64,000 nucleotides of DNA from JAHQVI01 sp050330195 (lineage in GTDB: Bacteria > Pseudomonadota > Alphaproteobacteria > Rhizobiales > Rhodomicrobiaceae): contig JBHJOB010000020.1 in NCBI GenBank assembly GCA_050330195.1, positions 123,521-187,520 on the forward strand, given 5' to 3'. Positions 26,011-35,201 of the stretch are shown here, piece after piece. Both the position numbers and the translations under genes were made by a program. The notes beneath the pieces are model-generated. The model had not been told where the DNA came from. It did no database searches and was given only the letters and a program-made list of their open reading frames with translations. Each line of letters opens with the position of its first letter. Position 1 is the first letter of the stretch.

Positions 26011-27240
26011 TCAAATGTCCACGCCCAGATGATCCGCGACGGCAAAGACATCCTTGTCGCCTCTGCCGCACATGTTCATCACGAGAAGGTTGTCCTTCGG
26101 CAGCGTCGGCGCAAGAGCGGTAACATAGGCGAGCGCATGAGCCGGCTCAAGTGCGGGGATGATCCCTTCCAGCCGCGTGCACAGCTGAAATGCCTCAAGC
26201 GCCTGCTTGTCCGTCACCGAGCCGTAGGTCACGCGGCCGGTATCGCGCAACCAGGAATGCTCAGGTCCGACGCCGGGATAATCGAGGCCCGCCGAAATGG
26301 AATGTCCTTCAAGGATCTGGCCGTCATCATCCTGCAGCAGGTAGGTACGATTGCCGTGGAGCACACCGGGCTTGCCGCCATTCATTGACGCAGCGTGGCC
26401 ATTTTGCACCTCAAGCCCGTGTCCGCCGGCTTCGACGCCGTGGATGGCGACCGAGCGTTCGTCCAGAAATTCGTGGAACAGGCCCATCGCGTTGGAGCCG
26501 CCGCCGATGCAGGCGACCAGCGTGTCCGGCAGGCGGCCTTCGCGCTCCATCATCTGCTGACGCACTTCGCGGCCTATGACGGACTGGAAATCGCGAACCA
26601 GTGTCGGATAGGGATGCGGACCGGCGACCGTCCCGATGATGTAGAACGTGTCCTCGACATTCGCCACCCAGTCGCGCAGGGCGTCGTTCATGGCGTCCTT
26701 GAGCGTGCCGTTGCCGGAGCTGACAGGTTTGACCTCGGCGCCGAGCAGCTTCATGCGGAAGACATTGGGCTTCTGCCGTTCGACGTCGGTTGCGCCCATA
26801 TAAACGACGCAGGGCAGGCCGAAACGTGCAGCCACCGTCGCCACGGCCACGCCATGCTGTCCCGCTCCCGTTTCGGCAATGATCCGCGTCTTGCCCATGC
26901 GGCGGGCGAGCAGGATCTGGCCAAGGCAGTTGTTGATCTTGTGCGAGCCGGTGTGATTGAGTTCGTCGCGCTTGAAGTAGATTTTTGCGCCGCCATAATG
27001 CTCCGTCAGTCGCTCCGCCAGATAAAGCGGGCTTGGCCGTCCGGAATAATGGGCGTTGAGATCGTCAAGCTCGGCTTGAAAGGCGGGATCGATCTTGGCG
27101 GCTTCGTAGGCCTCCTCCAGCTCCAGAATGAGCGGCATCAAGGTCTCGGCCACAAAGCGCCCGCCATAAATTCCGAACTGGCCGTTTTCGTCGGGGCCCG
27201 TCCGGAAGCTGTTCGGCAGGCTTCCTGTCTGGTTATCCAT
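26011..27240 (-). CDS. trpB: Tryptophan synthase beta chain
   Basis: Condenses indole with serine to tryptophan using pyridoxal phosphate. The 409-residue protein has the PLP-lysine motif NHTGSHKINN (Lys101), AETGAGQHGVA, and the phosphate cup GGGSNAMG. The N-terminal communication region GQFGIYGGRFVAETLMP is typical for TrpB1. It is in the order trpF-trpB-trpA with overlapping control. Confidence 0.96.
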   Translation of the reverse strand: MDNQTGSLPNSFRTGPDENGQFGIYGGRFVAETLMPLILELEEAYEAAKIDPAFQAELDDLNAHYSGRPSPLYLAERLTEHYGGAKIYFKRDELNHTGSHKINNCLGQILLARRMGKTRIIAETGAGQHGVAVATVAARFGLPCVVYMGATDVERQKPNVFRMKLLGAEVKPVSSGNGTLKDAMNDALRDWVANVEDTFYIIGTVAGPHPYPTLVRDFQSVIGREVRQQMMEREGRLPDTLVACIGGGSNAMGLFHEFLDERSVAIHGVEAGGHGLEVQNGHAASMNGGKPGVLHGNRTYLLQDDDGQILEGHSISAGLDYPGVGPEHSWLRDTGRVTYGSVTDKQALEAFQLCTRLEGIIPALEPAHALAYVTALAPTLPKDNLLVMNMCGRGDKDVFAVADHLGVDI

Positions 27241-27306
27241 TTGCCATCTCTTTGCATCCGCGGGCTTCGCATTCGCGAAGCAGCCGAAATTTCCCGAAAT
27301 TACCTG

Positions 27307-27999
27307 TCATGCCCCGTCATGCAGGACATCATCCCCCATATGGGCCGGCGACATCGTTGCATTAACCTCTGCGATGAATCTGCGGATCAGGTCCGCGTCC
27401 TTCACGCCGGGTGCGCTTTCGACCCCGGAGGACACATCGACAATGGCCGCGCCGGTCAATGCGATTGCGTCCCGTACATTCTCCGGTGTCAGGCCGCCCG
27501 AAAGCATGAAAGGCGTCTGCCTCGAAACATCGCTGAGTAGACGCCAGTCGAAGGGCAGACCGTTGCCGCCAGGCAATTTTGAGGAGCCGTCCGCCGGAGG
27601 TTTGGCGTCGAACAGGATCAGGTCCGCCGCGCCGCGATAGTCCGATGCCCGCTCGGCATCGCCCGGCTTGCCGACGCTGACCGACTTAATCACCGGGCGT
27701 CCGTGAGCCCTGCAGATCTGCGCCACCCGTTCCGGCGTTTCCGAGCCGTGAAGCTGGATCATGTCAGGCTCCACCGTAGCGACGATATGAGCGATCTCGT
27801 CATCGGCAAGATCGACCATCAGCGCGACGCTCTGGATTCTGCCGCGAGCCATGCGCGCAAGGGCTGCTGCGTCTTCCGGTTCGATATAGCGAGGGCTCGG
27901 CGGAAAGAACACGAACCCGCAATGGCTCGCACCGGCGGCGATCGCCGCTTCCAGCGCATCCGGCGTTTTCAGTCCGCAAATTTTGACACCGGCGCTCAA
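27307..27999 (-). CDS. trpF: Phosphoribosylanthranilate isomerase
   Basis: Third step of the tryptophan branch: isomerises phosphoribosylanthranilate by an Amadori rearrangement. The 230-residue TIM barrel has the catalytic cysteine in VKICGLKT, GFVFFPPSPRYI, QLHGSE, LFDAKPP (catalytic Asp) and LSGGLTPENV with the phosphate loop DVSSGVE. Start is TTG at 27999; no ATG or GTG is available before the conserved KICGL motif. The other trp genes (trpE, trpG, trpD, trpC) are elsewhere. Confidence 0.93.
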   Translation of the reverse strand: MSAGVKICGLKTPDALEAAIAAGASHCGFVFFPPSPRYIEPEDAAALARMARGRIQSVALMVDLADDEIAHIVATVEPDMIQLHGSETPERVAQICRAHGRPVIKSVSVGKPGDAERASDYRGAADLILFDAKPPADGSSKLPGGNGLPFDWRLLSDVSRQTPFMLSGGLTPENVRDAIALTGAAIVDVSSGVESAPGVKDADLIRRFIAEVNATMSPAHMGDDVLHDGA

Positions 28000-28148
28000 G
28001 GTGCACCCACTCGGTTGGCTAAACGGTCAATGAATGAGACGAAGGCTATATCAAGGCCGGCGCCGCATTTGCAAGCGTCACGAAGAATTTGTGGCTCTAT
28101 CGGACGCAGTTAGCGCGGTTTTTCGCCGCGAGATCACGATGTGCTGGA

Positions 28149-28532
28149 TCAGAGCGCCCGCCGGGCCGTGACCTCGATCTCGATCTTCATGCGCGGATCG
28201 GCAAGTCCGGCGACGAACATGGTCGCGGCGGGGCGCACATCCCCGAACGCGCGCCCGAGCGCCGGCCGGCAGGCCGGGAAATCCTCCCGGTCGGGAAGGA
28301 TGTAATGGACCCGCACCACATCGGCGAGAGTCGCGCCTGCTTCTTGCAGCACCTGTTCGATATTGCGGATCGTCTGCTCGCACTGCGCGGAAACATCGTC
28401 GCTCATCGTCATGGAGGCGTAATCGAATCCGGTCGTGCCGGATACGAAAATCCATTCGCCATCGACGACGGCGCGGGAATAGCCGATTTCGGCCTCGAAG
28501 GAAGAGCCGGAAGAGATAAGCCGTCTTGTCAA
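28149..28532 (-). CDS. RidA family (YjgF/YER057c/UK114) protein
   Basis: RidA proteins hydrolyse reactive enamine/imine intermediates or act on related compounds. This 127-residue trimer-forming fold has SSGSSFEAEIGYSRAVV, WIFVSGTTG, the NIEQVLQEAGATLADVVRV helix and RPAATMFVAGLADPRMKIEIE. The Arg of the RidA active site is represented by R in VRPAAT. The start is TTG at 28532; no better start or ribosome-binding site is visible. It is placed between lapA and trpF, where relatives often have no gene. The stop codon lies in the decamer TCTGATCCAG seen at two other stops. Confidence 0.85.
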   Translation of the reverse strand: MTRRLISSGSSFEAEIGYSRAVVDGEWIFVSGTTGFDYASMTMSDDVSAQCEQTIRNIEQVLQEAGATLADVVRVHYILPDREDFPACRPALGRAFGDVRPAATMFVAGLADPRMKIEIEVTARRAL

Positions 28533-28553
28533 AGGACTATTGATCCAGTCAGT

Positions 28554-28925
28554 TCAGTGAATGAGCGGCCGGTTCTCGACATCGGCCTGATTGGCGAAGG
28601 CCCTGATCTGCGAGGCGCGCTCCATGACCCGCAAATGCCGGGTGATACGCTCGTTTTCGCGCTTAAGCTCGGAGACTTCCTTGGCGCGCTGTCTGGCGGC
28701 CATGCGCCAGCGCGCCTGGCTGAACCAGGTCGCAAACGCGCCGATAAGGAAGCCGGTCAGCAGCGCGCCGAAGAGAAACAGGAATAGCGGCGCGTCGAAG
28801 GACACCGGGCTTTGCGGCCCCGCGATCGGATCGAGCACAAAGGGAACCATATGCCGGTTCGCGACCGCAAAGGCGATCGCGACGATCGAGACGACAAAAA
28901 GGATCAGATAGCGTAGCAATCGCAT
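28554..28925 (-). CDS. lapA: LapA domain (DUF1049) inner-membrane protein
   Basis: The 123-residue protein has two membrane helices (about residues 4-22 and 45-68: LFLFLFGALLTGFLIGAFATW) and a cytoplasmic coiled-coil tail rich in Arg, Lys and Glu. In gammaproteobacteria LapA takes part in lipopolysaccharide assembly; in Rhizobiales the role is inferred. ATG at 28925 is supported by GGAGCG; a start at 28952 is less likely. It follows ihfB directly, as in relatives. Confidence 0.85.
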   Translation of the reverse strand: MRLLRYLILFVVSIVAIAFAVANRHMVPFVLDPIAGPQSPVSFDAPLFLFLFGALLTGFLIGAFATWFSQARWRMAARQRAKEVSELKRENERITRHLRVMERASQIRAFANQADVENRPLIH

Positions 28926-28955
28926 ATTTTCGCTCCAACGCAAGCCCTTCAAGGA

Positions 28956-29315
28956 CTACGTTTTCTTCTTTTTGCCCTTTGCGCTCTTCGCGCCCTTCGC
29001 CTTGGACGCCGACTTTACCGCAGGTTTCGTTTCAAAACCTTTATTCATGCGTTCGCGCAATTCCTTGCCCGTCTTGAAATATGGGACGTATTTTTCGTCA
29101 ACAAAGACCTGATCGCCCGTTCGGGGATTCCTACCCGAGCGAGATGGCCGATGTTTGACCGAAAAAGCGCCGAATCCGCGCAACTCGACCCTCTGTCCGC
29201 GTGCTAGCGAGGCGATGATTTCGTCGAATATTACATTTACTATCAATTCAACGTCGCGCTGAAACAAATGCGGGTTTTCTGCAGCAATTTTCTCAATCAG
29301 TTCGGACTTAATCAT
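28956..29315 (-). CDS. ihfB: Integration host factor subunit beta
   Basis: Bends DNA as a heterodimer with IHF-alpha and assists transcription, replication and recombination. The HU/IHF core (about residues 1-93) includes RGQRVELRGFGAFSV, the arm RSGRNPRTGD and VPYFKTGKELRERMN. After the core there is a tail of about 25 residues made of Lys, Ala, Ser and Gly, ending KGKKKKT, that E. coli IHF-beta does not have. It lies 42 bases after sppA. Confidence 0.93.
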   Translation of the reverse strand: MIKSELIEKIAAENPHLFQRDVELIVNVIFDEIIASLARGQRVELRGFGAFSVKHRPSRSGRNPRTGDQVFVDEKYVPYFKTGKELRERMNKGFETKPAVKSASKAKGAKSAKGKKKKT

Positions 29316-29357
29316 ATCCGCCCTTTTCGGCTAAGGCGCTCTACTTCTCGTTTACTA

Positions 29358-30323
29358 TTATTTCTGAGGGTGCCAAAGCGAAATAAGGCCGTCAAGATGA
29401 TTAAGGTGCCGATTACCCGAGATAAATTGACTTACACGCTCGAAAGAAGCGCCAAAAACGCCCCGTGCGATCCACGAAACGCTCTGCATGAAGAGCGAAC
29501 CGCTCTCCTCGGGCGCCTTTTTGTCGATGACTTCGATCTCGGCGGGAAGCCCGTGCTTTTCCTGCAGCCATTTCAGAGCGCTGTCCTCATCGCCGATTTC
29601 ATCGACCAGTCCGATCGACAGAGCCTGCCGGCCCGAATAGATCCGACCGGTCTTGATCTGCTCGATATCCGCGGCGCGCAACGCACGTCGCTGGGCCACA
29701 ATACCGACGAACCAGTCGCGCGATTCGGCGACGATTTCCTCGACAAGGGCGCGGGTCGCCGGATCGGTCGGCTTGAATGGTGAGGGCACGGCTTTCAGAT
29801 CGCCGCTGCGCACTTCCTGTACGTTCACACCCCAGTTTTGCAGCAACTGGGAAAACTCCGCCCATTGCAGAATGACACCGACCGAGCCGGTGATGCTGTT
29901 GCCGCGCGCCACGATATGGTCCGCCGCGATCCCGGCGAGATAGGCCGCTGAGGTCGCCGCGGTGCCGAAAACGGCGACAACGGGCTTTTTCTTCGCCATC
30001 TCACGCAGCGAATTGTAGAGCGTCTCGCCACCAGCCGTCGTGCCGCCGGGACTGTCAATATGCAGAATGACGCCGCGAACCTGATCGTTTTCGGTGATCT
30101 CGGTGAGCATTTTCCGCTGATTGCGGTCATCGGAAATGAAGCCCGTAATGGCAACCCGCGCCACATGCGGATTCAGACCGAACTTGGCCAGAAAATTTTC
30201 CTGCCGGCTGGCTGCAAAAGCTCCGATGGCGACAACGGCGACAATGATGGCGCCAGTGCGCCAGAAGCTCACGCGGCGTTTCAGGCGGCGGCGTTCGGCA
30301 AGGCTATCGGCTTCAAGCGTCAT
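29358..30323 (-). CDS. sppA: Signal peptide peptidase SppA (short, 36K type)
   Basis: Degrades cleaved signal peptides in the membrane. The 321-residue S49 serine protease has one N-terminal helix (about residues 22-40), ILHIDSPGGTTAGGE, catalytic Ser125 in TAATSAAYLAG, and the general base Lys177 in VRSGDLKAVPSPF. Length fits the single-domain form. It sits between rpsA and ihfB, a conserved order in Rhizobiales. Confidence 0.92.
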   Translation of the reverse strand: MTLEADSLAERRRLKRRVSFWRTGAIIVAVVAIGAFAASRQENFLAKFGLNPHVARVAITGFISDDRNQRKMLTEITENDQVRGVILHIDSPGGTTAGGETLYNSLREMAKKKPVVAVFGTAATSAAYLAGIAADHIVARGNSITGSVGVILQWAEFSQLLQNWGVNVQEVRSGDLKAVPSPFKPTDPATRALVEEIVAESRDWFVGIVAQRRALRAADIEQIKTGRIYSGRQALSIGLVDEIGDEDSALKWLQEKHGLPAEIEVIDKKAPEESGSLFMQSVSWIARGVFGASFERVSQFISGNRHLNHLDGLISLWHPQK

Positions 30324-30361
30324 GAGGGAGCCTGTATCTCAACGTCAGAGGCGGGAAAACA

Positions 30362-30389
30362 AGGCCCCGGATTTCGTTCTCCGGGGCCT
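30362..30389 (-). terminator. Rho-independent terminator of rpsA
   Basis: AGGCCCCGGA (30362-30371) and TCCGGGGCCT (30380-30389) form a perfect 10-bp stem with an 8-nt loop, nine bases after the rpsA stop. On the minus strand it is followed by TGTTTTCCC. Confidence 0.85.
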
Positions 30390-30397
30390 CTTTCATC

Positions 30398-32194
30398 CTA
30401 TTTCTTTTCTGCTTCGCCGTCGACGGCAGCGTCGTCGGATGCGACATCATCATCATCGGACGTATCGTCGTCGTCGCCCTTCTCCTGAGCCTTGGAGAGA
30501 GCGGCGCCCAGAATATCGCCGAGCGATGCGCCGCTATCGGTCGAGCCATACTGCGCAACGGCCTTCTTCTCCTCGGCGATTTCCAGCGCCTTGATGGAGA
30601 CGGAGATCTTTCGGCTGTTCTTGTCGATCGACTGGATGGCCGCATCGACCATATCGCCGGGCGAGAACCGTTCCGGACGCTGCTCGGAACGGTCGCGCGA
30701 CAGATCCGCACGGCGGATGAAGGCCGTCAGGTCGGAATCGGCGATCTTGACATCCAGCCCGCCTTCCTTGACCTCAAGCACCTCACAGGTCACGACCGCG
30801 CCCTTGCGGAGCGTGTCGCTGGCCTTGAACGGATCGGAACCAAGCTGCTTGATGCCAAGGCTGATGCGCTCCTTCTCCGGATCGGCATCCAGAACGACTG
30901 CGCTGACTTCGTCGCCCTTCTTGTAGTCCTTGAGGGCTTCCTCGCCGGGCTTGTTCCAGTCCAGATCGGACAGATGCACCATGCCGTCAATGCCGCCATC
31001 GAGGCCGACAAACAGGCCGAACTCGGTGATGTTGCGGATCTGGCCGCTGATCTCGGTGCCCTTGGGATATTTCTCGGTGAAGGATTCCCACGGATTTTCC
31101 TGGGTCTGCTTCAGGCCGAGCGAGATGCGGCGCTTGTTCGGATCGACTTCGAGAACCTGAACTTCGACTTCCTGGCTGGTGGAGACGATCTTGCCCGGAT
31201 GGACATTCTTCTTCACCCAGCTCATCTCGGAGACGTGGATCAGACCTTCGACGCCCGGCTCCAGCTCGACGAACGCACCATAGTCAGTGATGTTCGTGAC
31301 CTTGCCCATGAATTTCGCGTCGAGCGGATATTTCGCCTCGATGCCTTCCCACGGATCGGATTCGAGCTGCTTCATGCCGAGGCTGATGCGGTGCGTTTCC
31401 GGATTGATGCGGATAATCTGCACTTTCACCGTATCGCCGACATTCAGGATCTCGTTGGGGTGGTTGACGCGGCGCCAGGCCATGTCGGTGACATGGAGCA
31501 GGCCGTCGATGCCGCCCAGATCGATGAACGCGCCGTAATCGGTGATGTTCTTGACGACGCCCTCGACCGTCTGGCCCTCTTCGAGCCGGGCGACGATTTC
31601 CGAGCGCTGTTCGGCGCGGGTCTCTTCCAGAACGGAGCGGCGCGAGACGACGATATTGCCCCGGCGGCGGTCCATCTTCAGGATCTGGAAAGGCTGCGGC
31701 ATGTTCATCAGCGGGCCGATGTCGCGCACGGGGCGAATATCGACCTGACTGCCCGGCAGAAAGGCGACCGCCCCGTCAAGATCGACGGTAAACCCGCCCT
31801 TGACCTTGTTGAAGATGATGCCTTCGACCTTTTCGCCGTCATTGAATTTTTCTTCAAGACGGTTCCAGCTTTCCTCGCGGCGAGCCTTCTCGCGGCTCAG
31901 CACGGCCTCGCCCAGCGCATTTTCCACACGCTCGAGATAAACTTCGACAACATCGCCGACGGCGACATTGGAGGGACGTCCGTTGACGCCGAATTCCTTC
32001 AGCGCGACGCGGCCTTCGGTCTTCAGTCCGACGTCGATAACAGCGAGATCGTTTTCAATCGCGACAATCGTGCCTTTGATTACGTTGCCTTCGCCGACAT
32101 CCGAATCCTGAAAAGACTCTTCCAATAGGGCGGCAAAGTCTTCCTGCGTCGGATTATACTCACTCGCTGGTGCGTTTGTTTGGGGTAGACTCAT
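30398..32194 (-). CDS. rpsA: 30S ribosomal protein S1
   Basis: Binds mRNA on the small ribosomal subunit and helps translation start. The 598-residue protein has six S1 (OB-fold) repeats; repeats 3-6 share forms of DYGAFVELEPGVEGLIHVSE and KRRISLG. The C-terminus is very acidic (DDDDTSDDDD and following residues). ATG at 32194 with AGGA seven bases upstream is preferred over the TTG one codon earlier. It follows cmk after 175 bases, the usual arrangement. Confidence 0.97.
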   Translation of the reverse strand: MSLPQTNAPASEYNPTQEDFAALLEESFQDSDVGEGNVIKGTIVAIENDLAVIDVGLKTEGRVALKEFGVNGRPSNVAVGDVVEVYLERVENALGEAVLSREKARREESWNRLEEKFNDGEKVEGIIFNKVKGGFTVDLDGAVAFLPGSQVDIRPVRDIGPLMNMPQPFQILKMDRRRGNIVVSRRSVLEETRAEQRSEIVARLEEGQTVEGVVKNITDYGAFIDLGGIDGLLHVTDMAWRRVNHPNEILNVGDTVKVQIIRINPETHRISLGMKQLESDPWEGIEAKYPLDAKFMGKVTNITDYGAFVELEPGVEGLIHVSEMSWVKKNVHPGKIVSTSQEVEVQVLEVDPNKRRISLGLKQTQENPWESFTEKYPKGTEISGQIRNITEFGLFVGLDGGIDGMVHLSDLDWNKPGEEALKDYKKGDEVSAVVLDADPEKERISLGIKQLGSDPFKASDTLRKGAVVTCEVLEVKEGGLDVKIADSDLTAFIRRADLSRDRSEQRPERFSPGDMVDAAIQSIDKNSRKISVSIKALEIAEEKKAVAQYGSTDSGASLGDILGAALSKAQEKGDDDDTSDDDDVASDDAAVDGEAEKK

Positions 32195-32369
32195 CAAATT
32201 TCCTGCCGGTGTGCGTGTTGAATGTGTTGCGTCAACAGAATGCGCGAGCTGGCCTCTCCTACCGGCTGGGAGAGAGCCTGCCCGTGATCTGAAAATTTCT
32301 TGCCCAGGATACCAAGGAGCGGCGGCGGCGGACCGGTTTCAATACAAACATCAAGATCAGACAACATCG

Positions 32370-33008
32370 CTAATCTTGAGAAACCTTGCCAATCGCAGCG
32401 TCGATCAGTTTCACGGCGGCGAAAAATGCTGCTTCTATATCCAATTTGGTCGTATCGAGCAAGTGTGCGTCTTCCGCGATGCGTAACGGCGAGGCGTCGC
32501 GGCCTCGATCGCGCCGGTCGCGCTTCTCAAGATCCGCGAAAACGGCCTCCTCGGTTGTCGTCTCGCCGCGTGCGATCAGTTCTTCATAGCGCCGCCTTGC
32601 GCGCTCCTTGAGATCGGCCGTGATGAACAGTTTAACATGCGCATCGGGGAAAATCACGGTTCCGATGTCACGGCCTTCGACGATCGCGCCGGGACGGCTG
32701 GCGGCAAAACCGCGCTGCGCATCCATGAGCGCCGCCCGCACCTCCGGAAATTGCGCCACGACGGACGCAGCCTCGCCCATATGCCGGCCCCGGAGCCCGT
32801 CATCTTCCAGCGTGGCGGGGTCGAGAGAGCGGGCCGCCGTCTCCGCCTGAGCGGGATCGTCCAGCTTCAACCCCTTCGCGATCATGTCCCGCGCGACGCC
32901 GCGATAGAGCATCCCGGTATCGAGATGCGCAAGCCCGTAGCGGGCGGCGAGACGCTTGGCCAGCGTACCCTTGCCGGAAGCGGCCGGGCCATCGATGGCG
33001 ACAATCAT
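32370..33008 (-). CDS. cmk: Cytidylate kinase
   Basis: Phosphorylates CMP and dCMP with ATP. The 212-residue protein has the P-loop GPAASGKGTLAKRLA (about residues 6-20), HLDTGMLYRGVA, the CMP-binding segment VVAQFPEVRAALMDAQRGFA and EGRDIGTVIFPDAHVKLFI. Its ATG overlaps the aroA stop as ATGA, so the two are probably translated together. Confidence 0.95.
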   Translation of the reverse strand: MIVAIDGPAASGKGTLAKRLAARYGLAHLDTGMLYRGVARDMIAKGLKLDDPAQAETAARSLDPATLEDDGLRGRHMGEAASVVAQFPEVRAALMDAQRGFAASRPGAIVEGRDIGTVIFPDAHVKLFITADLKERARRRYEELIARGETTTEEAVFADLEKRDRRDRGRDASPLRIAEDAHLLDTTKLDIEAAFFAAVKLIDAAIGKVSQD

Positions 33009-34339
33009 GCGTCTCCCCTCCCGGGAACCTGGAACCGGGCCCCAAGCCCCTCCATCAGCTTCACGAAGGTCGGAAAGCTCGTCTCGATCATGCGCACGTC
33101 GTCAATCGCCACGGGTGCTCCCGCCTGCAGGCCAAGCGTCAGGAACGACATGGCGATGCGGTGATCCATATGGGTGCGGACCGTGGCGCCGCCGCTGACG
33201 CCTGCACCGCCGCGTACATAGAGCACATCGCCTTCGGAATGGGCATCGACGCCGCAGGCCATCAGCCCGGTTTCGGTTGCCGCCAGACGGTCGCTCTCCT
33301 TCACCCGCAACTCGCTTAAGCCTTCCATGACCGTTTCGCCCCGCGCATAGGCGGCCAGCACGGCCAGCACCGGATATTCGTCAATCATCGATGGCGCGCG
33401 GTCGGCCGGAACCCGGACGCCTTTCAGCGCGCTGTGCCTGATCCGGATGTCGCTGACGGTTTCGCCGCCCTGCTCGCGGCTGTTCTCGAAGACGATATCG
33501 GCTCCCATTTCCTCGATCGTCGTATAAAAGCCGGTGCGGGTCGGATTGGTCAGCACATTTTCGATGACGATCTCGGACCCTGGACAGATCAGCGCCGCGG
33601 CGGCAAGGAATGCAGCGGAACTTGGATCGGCCGGAACGGCGATCGGCTTTCCCTTGAGCACAGGCTGTCCGCTCAGCGTGATGTACCGGCCATCCTCGCC
33701 ATCGACGATCTCGATATGCGCGCCGAGATAACTCAGCATCTTCTCCGTGTGATCGCGGGTGTGCTCAGCCTCGATCACGGTGGTTTCGCCCGGCGAGTTC
33801 AGGCCGGCGATGAGGATGGCGGATTTGACCTGGGCCGAGGCGACCGGCATCCGGTAGCTGATCGGGATCACGTCCGGCGTTCCGCGCAGCGTCAGGGGCA
33901 GCGTGTCGCGCCGGTCTTCCAGAACGCTGAGGCCCATCTGCTTGAGCGGATTGAGTACGCGGCCCATCGGGCGGCGGCTCAGCGATTCATCGCCGGTAAA
34001 AACGGCCTGGATCGGATGACCGGTGACGACGCCCGCCAGAAGCCTTGCGCCGGTGCCGGAATTTCCGAAATCGAGAGGCGTCTCAGGCGAGGTCAGGCCG
34101 CCGACGCCGCGTCCCTTTACGGTCCAGACGCCGCCGCTGTGGGTTACGGTGGCGCCGAGCTGCTCGACGATGCGCGCGGTTGCCAGCACATCGGCTGCTT
34201 CGAGAAGGCCCGTTATAGTGGTTTCACCGATTGACAACGCGCCGAAAATAAGTGCGCGATGGGAGATGGACTTGTCTCCCGGAACTCTGACGCGGCCTTT
34301 TAGTGGCCCGGATTGGACGGCGGCAAGCATTGGCATCAT
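33005..34339 (-). CDS. aroA: 3-phosphoshikimate 1-carboxyvinyltransferase (EPSP synthase, class II)
   Basis: Joins shikimate 3-phosphate and phosphoenolpyruvate in the shikimate pathway. The 444-residue protein has GDKSISHRALIFGALSIGET (Lys23), LDFGNSGTGARLLAG, the class II signature RDHTEKML and the conserved LRVKESDRLA. In the PEP loop the residue matching E. coli Gly96 is Gly, while the position of Pro101 is Leu. The enzyme CP4 of Agrobacterium has Ala at the first place. ATG at 34339 fits family length, though no clear ribosome-binding site is seen; 34330 is an alternative. Confidence 0.93.
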   Translation of the reverse strand: MMPMLAAVQSGPLKGRVRVPGDKSISHRALIFGALSIGETTITGLLEAADVLATARIVEQLGATVTHSGGVWTVKGRGVGGLTSPETPLDFGNSGTGARLLAGVVTGHPIQAVFTGDESLSRRPMGRVLNPLKQMGLSVLEDRRDTLPLTLRGTPDVIPISYRMPVASAQVKSAILIAGLNSPGETTVIEAEHTRDHTEKMLSYLGAHIEIVDGEDGRYITLSGQPVLKGKPIAVPADPSSAAFLAAAALICPGSEIVIENVLTNPTRTGFYTTIEEMGADIVFENSREQGGETVSDIRIRHSALKGVRVPADRAPSMIDEYPVLAVLAAYARGETVMEGLSELRVKESDRLAATETGLMACGVDAHSEGDVLYVRGGAGVSGGATVRTHMDHRIAMSFLTLGLQAGAPVAIDDVRMIETSFPTFVKLMEGLGARFQVPGRGDA

Positions 34340-34642
34340 CAATGGAGTTTTGCGCTCGGCCCGAGGAAAAAGCGCTTTCAAGTTCAGCGGCCCATAGAGA
34401 CGCGCGAAGTGCGGGCTGTCAATTCTCAATCACGTCCCGACAAAGCATTCTCCAAGGACTGGGGGGCGCAATTCGGTTCCGATAAAAAGGCCAATCAGTT
34501 TAAAAAGCGGCAGTTGCCGTCGCCATTTCAGGAAGTATCAACATTTCCCGTCATTTGGCTTTGACACGAGGATCGATACGTGCCTATGCAAATGGCCGAT
34601 TTCCCCAAGTTCAAGACATGATCGTTTTTACGAGGCTATTGA

Positions 34643-35044
34643 ATGTCAATGAAAGCTGCTCGCGGTGCGAAGCGGGTCTGCCAGAGCTGTGGCAGCAAGT
34701 TTTATGACCTGAACCGCGATCCGATTACCTGCCCGATCTGCAATGCGGTATTCTTGGATCACGACGCAAAGCCAAAGGCCGTGCTGGCGGGCAATGCCGA
34801 AGACGACGACGATGATGAGGTTCTGACGCCCGCGAAAGGCGTCGAGGTCGTGTCGCTGGAAGAAGTCGCCGCAGACGAAACCGACGACATCCCGGATCTG
34901 GAAGACAGCGATCTTGCCGTGGATGACGAGGATGACGACCTCGGCGGGGACGACGAGGATTTCATTGCCGTCGAGGATGACGACGAGGACGATGACGTCA
35001 CCGGCATCGTTGGCGGCTCCCGCGAGGATGACGAGGAAGTCTGA
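34643..35044 (+). CDS. FYDLN acid domain protein (TIGR02300 family)
   Basis: The 133-residue protein begins with a zinc-ribbon-like module: CQSCGSKFYDLNRDPITCPIC (Cys pairs about residues 13-16 and 31-34), which names the family. The rest is strongly acidic, with long runs of Asp and Glu. The family is almost confined to Alphaproteobacteria, sits beside aroA as here, and has no assigned function. It is transcribed away from aroA. Confidence 0.9.
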   Translation: MSMKAARGAKRVCQSCGSKFYDLNRDPITCPICNAVFLDHDAKPKAVLAGNAEDDDDDEVLTPAKGVEVVSLEEVAADETDDIPDLEDSDLAVDDEDDDLGGDDEDFIAVEDDDEDDDVTGIVGGSREDDEEV

Positions 35045-35126
35045 GGCCAGCCTCCGCGTCCCGACAGATGCGGCACACTGACAGGCAGCCGCATCTTGCG
35101 GTGGCGGCTCGTTTCCCCCGGGTCAG

Positions 35127-35160
35127 ACATACGGGCTTCCGCGGGCGGAGCCTCGTATGT
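35127..35160 (+). other. Strong hairpin upstream of lhgO
   Basis: ACATACG (35127-35133) pairs with CGTATGT (35154-35160), and inside it GGCTTCCGC (35134-35142) pairs with GCGGAGCC (35145-35152) with one bulge. It stands 41 bases before the lhgO start and has no U tract, so it may be a terminator of the preceding gene or a leader structure. Confidence 0.5.
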
Positions 35161-35201
35161 GTCCGGTGTATGGGCAAGCACAACAGCGCTGAGGTCTGAC
35201 C

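Noticed and set aside
30974..32128. A 384-codon open frame opposite rpsA
   Set aside because: Explained by codon bias of the S1 repeats; no family likeness.
30398..32194. Repeats in rpsA as a CRISPR-like or tandem-repeat array
   Set aside because: They are diverged S1 protein repeats of about 85 residues, not DNA repeats with spacers.
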